Notes under the pieces: generated by a model | Told to the model about the DNA's origin: nothing | The model's input: only the letters and a program-made list of their open reading frames with translations | The model's database searches: none | Shown: piece by piece, positions 7,556-13,094 of the stretch | Layout of the letters: every line of letters begins with the position of its first letter | Numbering within the stretch: position 1 is the first letter of the stretch | Assembly (NCBI GenBank): GCA_046758845.1 | Contig: JBHIBA010000111.1 | Coordinates: 1-13,094, forward strand | Origin: JBHIBA01 sp046758845 | GTDB taxonomy: Bacteria; UBA8248; JACPRG01; G963555815 | Direction of reading: 5' to 3' | Length of the DNA: 13,094 nucleotides | Program-made: the position numbers and the translations under genes

Positions 7556-9946
7556 TTATGGATTTTCGGGGTTAGACGGAGGGCCCGCCGAGCGGGCCCG
7601 CGAACGCGGACGGCGCGGGTAGCGAAGACCTTTGAGGACTTCCTCGGGCGTTAGGGGGAGAGACCGGACCCGGACGCCGCAGGCGTTCCAAACGGCGTTG
7701 GCGACAGCGGCCGGAACCGGGGTCAGACCAAGCTCCCCCCCGCCCTTGGCCCCGAAGGGTCCATAGGGGTCCTTGGAGTCGGCGAAGACACAATCAATCT
7801 GGGGGACCTCCGAGGCCCTTGGCATACCCGAATACAGGAAACTGGGGTTGAGGATCTTTCCCTCCTCGTAGCGGACCTCCTCGAGAAGCGCCTGCCCAAG
7901 TCCCTGAAGGACACCCCCTTCGATCTGCCCCCTCAGCGCCAGCGGGTTGATCGGCGTTCCGGCATCGTTCGCCGTGTGGATGTGGAGGACTTTCACCTGG
8001 CCGGTCTTGGGATTCACCTCGACCTCGGCGACTTGGGCCGCGAAGGAATACGCGCTACAGGGATTGGTCTGCTTCGTCGGGTCCATGGGGACCGTATCGG
8101 GCTCTTCCGCTCCTCGCCCGATGATGGGCGAGCCGTTGCGCCTGTGAATCCGCGACCTGGCCGCCTCCGCGAGGGGAATTCTCTTCTCTGGCGCGGCCTC
8201 CACGACGACGTGCCCCTCCTCAAGCGTCAGGTCTTCTTCGGCTACCTCCAGGATGCGCGCCGCCTCCTCCAAAACCTGCCCCCGCGCGTCCTCGGCCGCC
8301 AGACGAACGGCGTTGCCGCCGCTGATGGTGAGGCGGGAGCCCCAGGGGCCCAACGTGTACGGCGTAAAGTCCGTATCGATGGAAGATTGGTCCACGTCCT
8401 CGTGGCCGAGTCCTAAGACTTCCGCCGCGATCTGGGCGTAAACGGTCCTGGAACCTTGCCCGTAATCGCCCTCTCCGGTGACGATGTGCGCGCGTCCGTC
8501 CTCACGCAAGGCGACGGTGGCGACCGAACCGGCGAATCCTTGCGAGTGGCGGTCATCGCACTCGTGGACCATGCAGGCCATTCCGAAACCCCGGAGGGGC
8601 CGGCTTCCCAAGGCGCCCGGATCCCTCCCGGCCCAGGGGGTCCGCCGGGACCAGCCCGAACGCTCCGCCACCGTTTTGATGGCCTCGGAGAGCGCGCAGC
8701 TGGTGATCTTCCAGCCGTGGACCGACGTGTCGCCGGGCTGGGTGGCGTTGCGCAGGCGGAGCTCCGCCGGGTCCATGCCGAGGGTATCGGCGATCTCTTC
8801 CAGTTGGGATTCGAACGCGAAGGTCATCTGGGGATTGCCGTAGCCGCGGTAGGCGCCGATGGGCGTCTTGTTCGTGTAGACCATGGCGGCGTCGGTCTCG
8901 ATGGCCCCGATGCGATACAGGTTGTCGCTCCTCCCCGAGAGGACGATGAGCATAGGGGCCGCCGTGTGGGTGTAGGCGCCGCAGTCGCCGAGAAATCGGA
9001 CCTTGCGCCCGAGGAGCGCCCCGTCGTCCCGGACGGCCGTCTGAACCTCGATCACCGTGGACACCCGGGGCCTTCCGGCCGTGAACTCCTCCTCCCGGGA
9101 GTTGGCGAGGCGGACCGGCGCATCGGCCTTCCGGGCGAGAAGGGCAGCGATGGCGTGGAGAGGTTGAAAGGAGATTTTCCCCCCAAAGGCGCCCCCGACG
9201 GTCGTTCCAATGACCCGCACCTTGCTTACGGGCATCCCGAAAACGTCGGCGAAGTCCTGCCGCAGACCCGAGGTGTACATAGAGGAGGCGTATGCGGTCA
9301 GCTTTCCGTGGGCATCCCACGAGGCCACCATGCAGTTGGGTTCCAGGTAGCCTTGGTGGACAATGCTCGTCTCATTGCGGTTCTCGAAGACGTGGTCCGC
9401 CTTGGCGAAAGCCCCCTCCACGTCCCCTTTTCGGATGTGGATGCGCACGCCGATGTTCCGGGCGGAATCGTGAATCAGGGGAGGCTCCGGCGGACGGACG
9501 TCCTCTTCGTGGATTCGAGGCGCACCCTCCGCGATGGCTTCTTCGGTCGAAAACACCGGGGGCAGCGGTTCCCAATCCATCCGGATCAGGGCCAACGCCC
9601 GCGCGGCGGTCTCCATCTCGTCGGCCGCGACGGCGGCCACCTCGTCGCCGACGAACCGGACGCGGTCCTGGGCCAGGACGAATGCGTCCTTGACCAGGCT
9701 CCCCAGGCGGATCCCCGGGCAATCCCGCCCCGTGACGACGGCGCGCAGGCCCGGCAGCCTTTCCGCTTCCGATGTGTCAAGCCGCACAATTCGCGCGTGG
9801 GGGAAGGGACTCCTCAAGATCAGGCCGTGCAGCATCCCCGAGAGCTGGACGTCCGTGCTGTACACCGCGCTTCCGGTTACCTTCTCGCGGGCGTCGACTC
9901 GCGGCAATGGTTTGCCGACAGTTTTGAGAGCGTCCATCGTCTTCAT
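7556..9946 (-). CDS. Trimer B: molybdopterin-binding large subunit, xanthine oxidase family (796 aa)
   Basis: Second catalytic Mo subunit, clearly paralogous to the one at 3630-5951 but well diverged. Key motifs are intact: VGKPLPRVDAREKVTGSAVY (10-29), GGAFGGK (251-257), GAYRGYGNPQ (364-373, Arg367 at the oxyanion Arg position), GEGDYGQGSR (491-500), and the catalytic glutamate Glu738 in GAKGGGELG. It lacks the AYRCSFR loop of form I CO dehydrogenase. Compared with trimer A it has an acidic and proline-rich insertion near 147-160 and differs at residues around the Mo site, suggesting another substrate. The ATG at 9946 overlaps the FAD gene stop as ATGA, but its GGAG abuts the start codon; the second ATG at 9937 has that GGAG at a better 9-base spacing and may be the real start. 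The C-terminal tail contains RRPRSRAR (778-785). Confidence 0.93.
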   Translation of the reverse strand: MKTMDALKTVGKPLPRVDAREKVTGSAVYSTDVQLSGMLHGLILRSPFPHARIVRLDTSEAERLPGLRAVVTGRDCPGIRLGSLVKDAFVLAQDRVRFVGDEVAAVAADEMETAARALALIRMDWEPLPPVFSTEEAIAEGAPRIHEEDVRPPEPPLIHDSARNIGVRIHIRKGDVEGAFAKADHVFENRNETSIVHQGYLEPNCMVASWDAHGKLTAYASSMYTSGLRQDFADVFGMPVSKVRVIGTTVGGAFGGKISFQPLHAIAALLARKADAPVRLANSREEEFTAGRPRVSTVIEVQTAVRDDGALLGRKVRFLGDCGAYTHTAAPMLIVLSGRSDNLYRIGAIETDAAMVYTNKTPIGAYRGYGNPQMTFAFESQLEEIADTLGMDPAELRLRNATQPGDTSVHGWKITSCALSEAIKTVAERSGWSRRTPWAGRDPGALGSRPLRGFGMACMVHECDDRHSQGFAGSVATVALREDGRAHIVTGEGDYGQGSRTVYAQIAAEVLGLGHEDVDQSSIDTDFTPYTLGPWGSRLTISGGNAVRLAAEDARGQVLEEAARILEVAEEDLTLEEGHVVVEAAPEKRIPLAEAARSRIHRRNGSPIIGRGAEEPDTVPMDPTKQTNPCSAYSFAAQVAEVEVNPKTGQVKVLHIHTANDAGTPINPLALRGQIEGGVLQGLGQALLEEVRYEEGKILNPSFLYSGMPRASEVPQIDCVFADSKDPYGPFGAKGGGELGLTPVPAAVANAVWNACGVRVRSLPLTPEEVLKGLRYPRRPRSRARSAGPPSNPENP

Positions 9947-10959
9947 CTCCGCCCCGTGGGATGAGGGTCTTTACAGAAGACCTGCCGCACCGCCTGATCG
10001 ATCAGGGTTCGGATCATCTTCCTCTTGTAACCGGCGCTGGCGTAAACGTCCGAATAGATCTTGACGGACCGGGAGCCGACGTGTGCGGCCTCCGCAATCC
10101 ACTCATCGTCGTTGGCTGCAAGACCGCAGAGGAGCTTTTCGGCCGAGGGCACGCGCAACGGCGCAGCGGCCACTCCGCCGATAACGATGCGCGCCCGCTG
10201 GCAGGTCCATCCAGCGGAGTCCAGCTCCAGGGCCACGGCCACCCCGACCAGCGGGTAGGCGATGGTGTCCTTCGGGGCGTACTTGATGTAAACCCCCCGC
10301 CGGAAGAGCGACGCCGGGGGGATCAGGACCTCCGCGACGAGCTCGTCCGGGCCAAGCGTGAGGGGGGATTTTCCATCGCCCGTGAAGAGGGACTCGACCG
10401 GACGAACGCCTTCGCCTTGGACCCCGACCACGCGTACCTGAGCATCGAGGGCGATGAGGGGCGGAACCGTGTCGGCCCCGTGAAGGGCGTAACAGGTGTC
10501 CCCGCGCCGGACGACGTAACACTCCTCGCCCCCTTCTTTGATGCAAGGAGGTTTGGAACCGCGCCAAAAGTCGGTTTGGTTGTAGTACCAACAGCGTGTA
10601 TCCAGGCAGACGTTTCCGCCGAGGGTGCCGAGATTGCGGATTTGCACGGACCCCACCTTCCCGGCTGCCTGGACCAGCAGTGGACAAAGCCGCCGGACGA
10701 GCGGCGAGCGCTCCACCTCTCGAAGCGTCGCCAGCGCACCGATCCGAAGGCCGGATTCGGAATCTCCCACGATCCGCCTCAGCTCCGGCAACCCTTGTAT
10801 GTCCACCAGATACCGAAAGGAGAGAAGCCGTTGGTTGAGAGAGACCATGAGGTCCGAGCCCCCGGCCATCACCTTGGCCTCGCCTTGATGGGCGCTTAAG
10901 AACTCAGCCGCCTCGGCGACGGTGGCCGGATGGACGACCTCAAAGGGCAAACGAAACAT
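9943..10959 (-). CDS. Trimer B: FAD-binding medium subunit with HBCR-type [4Fe-4S] insert (338 aa)
   Basis: Flavoprotein subunit of the second trimer. FAD motifs are AGGSDL (32-37) and TLGGN (112-116). It carries the same insert as its paralogue at 6456-7481: Cys123, Cys139, Cys147 and Cys156 spaced 16, 8 and 9, plus an extra Cys118, within CLDTRCWYYNQ, CIKEGGEEC and RGDTCYALHGADT. This predicts an additional [4Fe-4S] cluster as in 4-hydroxybenzoyl-CoA reductase, allowing electron exchange with a low-potential donor such as ferredoxin. GAGGAG lies about 5 bases before the ATG at 10959. The gene overlaps the 2Fe-2S gene by 20 bases and the large-subunit gene by 4 bases. The order 2Fe-2S, FAD, Mo differs from trimer A. 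Confidence 0.94.
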   Translation of the reverse strand: MFRLPFEVVHPATVAEAAEFLSAHQGEAKVMAGGSDLMVSLNQRLLSFRYLVDIQGLPELRRIVGDSESGLRIGALATLREVERSPLVRRLCPLLVQAAGKVGSVQIRNLGTLGGNVCLDTRCWYYNQTDFWRGSKPPCIKEGGEECYVVRRGDTCYALHGADTVPPLIALDAQVRVVGVQGEGVRPVESLFTGDGKSPLTLGPDELVAEVLIPPASLFRRGVYIKYAPKDTIAYPLVGVAVALELDSAGWTCQRARIVIGGVAAAPLRVPSAEKLLCGLAANDDEWIAEAAHVGSRSVKIYSDVYASAGYKRKMIRTLIDQAVRQVFCKDPHPTGRR

Positions 10960-11446
10960 CCTCGCTCCTCAGCCGCTGGGCCGCCTCCAGGACGGCATCC
11001 ACGATCATCCGGTAGCCCGTGCATCGGCAGATGTTTCCGGCCAGGGCGGTTTCCACCTCTTCCCGGGTGGGAGAGGGATTTTCATCCAAGAGGGCCTTGG
11101 CGGTGAGAACCATCCCCGGCGTACAGTACCCGCACTGCACCGCGCCGTGTGTGATGAAGGTCTCCTGCAGGGGGTGAAGGCGGCCGTTCTCGGCCAGACC
11201 CTCGATGGTCTGAATCTCTCTGCCCTCCGCCCGGATGGCCAGATAAAGGCAGGCGTTGATCACTTGTCCGTCGACGATGACGGAACAGGCTCCGCATTCT
11301 CCGTTTCCACACCCTTCCTTGACGCCCGTGAGGTGGAACGGTCCCCGAAGGACTTCCAGGAGCGAATGGTGGGGAGGCACAAGGGCCCGCATGGGCCGGC
11401 CGTTGACCCGCACCTCAATGGAGCGAAACGACACTGGGGCGGACAT
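10940..11446 (-). CDS. Trimer B: [2Fe-2S] small subunit (168 aa)
   Basis: Electron-transfer subunit of the second trimer. The N-terminal ferredoxin-like domain has Cys46, Cys51, Cys54 and Cys66 (EGCGNGECGAC, then INAC), and the C-terminal helical domain has Cys105 and Cys108 (QCGYCTPG) and Cys140 and Cys142 (GNICRCTGY), so both [2Fe-2S] sites are complete. Length is normal. It is the first gene of the Mo-enzyme cluster. An AAGGAG lies about 11 bases upstream of the ATG at 11446; the ATG ten bases earlier is out of frame. The 344-base gap upstream is the most likely place for the cluster's promoter. Confidence 0.95.
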   Translation of the reverse strand: MSAPVSFRSIEVRVNGRPMRALVPPHHSLLEVLRGPFHLTGVKEGCGNGECGACSVIVDGQVINACLYLAIRAEGREIQTIEGLAENGRLHPLQETFITHGAVQCGYCTPGMVLTAKALLDENPSPTREEVETALAGNICRCTGYRMIVDAVLEAAQRLRSEDVSFAL

Positions 11447-11790
11447 GATCTCGCATGCTCCTTCCCGGAACCTGATTCCTTTCTGATAAGATTCTCAGGA
11501 AAGTCTCATCGCGACCATGATGTAGATCAGTTGGGGCGCGTTTGATCAGAACGCTGGAATTCCAGGAACCCGAGCGATTCCCCCGCGAGAAGAAACTACA
11601 CCCGGTCTTCCGCGTCCTTTGGAACATCTCGAATTCGCGGCAGATGTCTACGGGATCGCGGCAGGTCAGGTCGATCACCCTGTGTTCGCCGGAGGGGCAA
11701 AAAAGGGCCGTAGCTTCGCCGGGAGGGGTTCGAGGTGAGCCACAAGCAACACCAGCCGCTCAACCGAACCGTGCGCCGGCATGCCTGGGC
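11447..11790. other. 344-base gap upstream of the Mo-enzyme cluster; possible small ORFs
   Basis: No recognised gene lies here. On the minus strand a 35-codon ORF (ATG at 11782, TGA at 11677-11675) ends in an overlap with a GTG-started frame (11678 onward) that begins VIDLTCRDPVDICREFEMFQ. The first part of that frame is rich in G/C third positions, but it then decays in quality and runs into the 2Fe-2S gene in another frame (to 11415). Neither has a clear ribosome binding site or known family. They may be tiny genes, a decayed gene or chance. I found no convincing sigma-70 or sigma-54 promoter, although one is expected here. Confidence 0.3.
11554..11565. promoter_or_regulatory. Perfect 12-bp palindrome, possible operator
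   Basis: CTGGAATTCCAG is a perfect 12-bp palindrome, about 110 bases upstream of the first gene of the Mo-enzyme cluster and in the only long gap before it. Such a site could bind a dimeric repressor or activator. No regulator gene is in the window and the site occurs once as far as I can see, so this is only a candidate. Confidence 0.22.
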
Positions 11791-12990
11791 CTACCAGCCT
11801 CTTACCTCCTTACCCGCCAAGGCGCGGACCACCTTGAGCCGGAGGATTTGGTGGGTTCCGCCGGAATGGAGGAGGGTAACCGCGTCGCGGTGAAGTTTTT
11901 CCATGGGGCAATCTTTCATCACACCCGAGCCGCCGAAGACCTCCAGACCTTTCAGCGTCACCTCCACCGCCACCTCACAGGCAAAGACCTTAGCGAGGCG
12001 GCAGAGGTTGCGGTCAAAGTCCTCCTCGTGATCCACGGCCCAACCCAAGCGCCGGACCAGGCTGCGGGCGGCCTCGACCTTCACCAGCATGTCGGCCAGC
12101 ATCATCCCCACGGCCTGGTGCTCGATGATGGGGCGGCTCCCCTGCACCCGTTGCCGGGCATAGTCGAGGGCGGCGTCGTAGGCCGCCCGCGCCAGCCCCA
12201 GGGCGGTTGCGGCGGTCTTCAGAACGTTTGCGTGGCTGACCTGTCCCAGAAGCCGCAGGCCCCGGTTCACCTCGCCGATGCGGTTCGCATCGGGCACCCG
12301 GCAGTCCTGGAAGATCAGCTCTGCGTTGTTGGCCAGGCGTTGGCCTATCTTGTCCTCCACGCGACCCGGGATGAATCCGGGCGTCCCGGTCGGGATGGCG
12401 AAGAGGGTGCAGCCATCTATGACGCTCCGCGCGGGGTCCGTGCGGGCCGTCACGAAGACCAATTTAGCGGTGTTGCCGTTGGCGATGAAATGTTTGCGGC
12501 CGTTGATGACCCACTCCTCTCCGTGACGGCGGGCTACCGTGAGGACACCCGCCTTAGGGTCTTCGTTGGGGAGAAGGTTGTCGGAGCCGGCGTCGGGTTC
12601 CGTGAGACCCTGGGCCAGCATAAAGGTGTCGTCCTCGAGAAAGGCCGGGACGAACCGCGACCGCTGCTCGTCATTCATGAGCTTCGACATCACCTGGCTC
12701 CAGGACAGGGTCGTGTCGAAGCTTTCGGCCAGGCCCAGGTCCCCGTAGGCCAGCTCCTCGGAGACGATGAGGAGGGTCAGAAAATCGCCCCCGCCCCCGC
12801 CCAAGCTCTCGGGAAGGGCCAGGGTGCGCAGGCCGAGCCTTGAGGCCTTCCTGACCAGGTCCCAGGGATAAGCCTCCACGGGATCGGCGATCCGGTCCCG
12901 TTCGCGGGCGACAGGCGCCACCTCCCGGCGGACGAAGTCGCGGACCAACTCCTGGATGGAACGCTGAGTCTCAGTAAGTTGAAATACCAT
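11791..12990 (-). CDS. Acyl-CoA dehydrogenase family protein with atypical active site (399 aa)
   Basis: FAD enzyme of the acyl-CoA dehydrogenase superfamily, normally removing two hydrogens from an acyl-CoA and passing electrons to ETF. The all-helical N-terminal domain covers about 1-120, the beta domain about 121-230 with the signature GLTEPDAGSD (128-137), and the C-terminal helical bundle 231-399 with VFGGSGVMKDCPMEKLHRDA (351-370). Length is typical. The usual catalytic glutamate just before GT near the C-terminus (IYEGT in MCAD-type enzymes) is Gly377 in LHSGGTHQ. The alternative glutamate of isovaleryl- and long-chain enzymes, in the helix around 250-262, aligns with Asn255 or Ala254. 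It may act on an unusual or cyclic acyl-CoA with another base, or not be a dehydrogenase. GAGGAG lies 5 bases before the ATG. It lies upstream of the Mo-enzyme cluster on the same strand. Confidence 0.9.
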   Translation of the reverse strand: MVFQLTETQRSIQELVRDFVRREVAPVARERDRIADPVEAYPWDLVRKASRLGLRTLALPESLGGGGGDFLTLLIVSEELAYGDLGLAESFDTTLSWSQVMSKLMNDEQRSRFVPAFLEDDTFMLAQGLTEPDAGSDNLLPNEDPKAGVLTVARRHGEEWVINGRKHFIANGNTAKLVFVTARTDPARSVIDGCTLFAIPTGTPGFIPGRVEDKIGQRLANNAELIFQDCRVPDANRIGEVNRGLRLLGQVSHANVLKTAATALGLARAAYDAALDYARQRVQGSRPIIEHQAVGMMLADMLVKVEAARSLVRRLGWAVDHEEDFDRNLCRLAKVFACEVAVEVTLKGLEVFGGSGVMKDCPMEKLHRDAVTLLHSGGTHQILRLKVVRALAGKEVRGW

Positions 12991-13094
12991 GCCGGCTCCT
13001 CTACTTGCCGAATCCCTTTAGACCCATCTCCTTATTCAGTGGAGTTCATGTCAAAAGGTGTGTAAATGGATCAGGCGGCGGCCTCCTGTTGCGG
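12991..13094 (-). promoter_or_regulatory. Leader of the acyl-CoA dehydrogenase gene
   Basis: This 104-base right edge contains the GAGGAG ribosome binding site for the acyl-CoA dehydrogenase gene. It also contains a TTGACA hexamer on the minus strand (13054-13049), but no good -10 box lies 16-18 bases beyond it. One frame entering from the edge reads PQQEAAA then TGA (13094-13071) and could be the end of an upstream gene, but seven codons cannot prove that. Confidence 0.22.

Noticed and set aside
3630..9946. The Mo subunits as form I aerobic CO dehydrogenase (CoxL).
   Set aside because: Both lack the AYRCSFR active-site loop and read GAFRGFG or GAYRGYG instead, and the medium subunits carry a [4Fe-4S] insert that CoxM lacks.
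8456..9964. Long plus-strand frames opposite the Mo subunits, such as 8456-9964, 4989-6017 and 3552-4823.
   Set aside because: They are antisense shadows. They are rich in Gly, Arg, Val and His with no domain, and the minus-strand genes beneath them are intact.
11699..11704. The T6 run on the minus strand as a terminator for the acyl-CoA dehydrogenase gene.
   Set aside because: No GC-rich stem of useful length precedes it on that strand.
11542..12843. A 433-codon plus-strand frame opposite the acyl-CoA dehydrogenase.
   Set aside because: It has no recognisable motif and lies over a complete minus-strand enzyme gene.
13049..13054. TTGACA as the -35 box of a promoter for the acyl-CoA dehydrogenase gene.
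   Set aside because: The hexamer is perfect, but nothing resembling TATAAT occurs 16-18 bases downstream, so I kept it only as a note.

Overview
The window is about 13.1 kb of GC-rich bacterial DNA. I see no tRNA, rRNA, CRISPR array, insertion sequence or integrase. A high-GC uncultivated bacterium of Desulfobacterota (Deltaproteobacteria) type, or a neighbouring phylum, fits best. This rests on a small Rho-N-like protein at 1160-1507 of a kind I associate with that group, on a solo bactofilin, and on two molybdenum enzymes whose flavoprotein has the iron-sulfur insert known from anaerobic 4-hydroxybenzoyl-CoA reductase. The taxonomic guess is inference only.

Layout. 1-547 has no intact gene. 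It holds a strong hairpin at the left edge and a small ORF (152-368) that reads well only if one base is removed from an A6 run. A bactofilin (548-991) is the only confident plus-strand gene. All other genes are on the minus strand. Read in transcription order from the right edge they are: an acyl-CoA dehydrogenase (12990-11791); a 344-base gap; a full molybdenum hydroxylase heterotrimer, here 'trimer B' (2Fe-2S 11446-10940, FAD 10959-9943, Mo 9946-7556); a 74-base gap with a terminator-like hairpin; a second full heterotrimer, 'trimer A' (FAD 7481-6456, 2Fe-2S 6469-5948, Mo 5951-3630); a 215-base gap; a CocE/NonD-type alpha/beta hydrolase (3414-1660); and a 115-residue Rho-N-like protein (1507-1160) ending in a probable terminator.

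How they work together. Within each trimer the genes overlap by 4 to 20 bases, so each is almost certainly one translationally coupled unit, and all six may share a transcript. Each trimer should form the electron chain Mo-cofactor to two [2Fe-2S] clusters to FAD. Both FAD subunits carry four cysteines spaced 16, 8 and 9 residues apart. As I remember it, this is exactly the spacing of the extra [4Fe-4S] cluster of 4-hydroxybenzoyl-CoA reductase, which lets that enzyme run reductively from ferredoxin. Together with an acyl-CoA dehydrogenase this points to aromatic or cyclic CoA-thioester chemistry rather than purine or CO oxidation. The substrate cannot be read from the sequence. The most interesting features are the paired HBCR-like trimers with different gene orders, the acyl-CoA dehydrogenase with neither usual catalytic glutamate, and the hydrolase without the usual catalytic aspartate.
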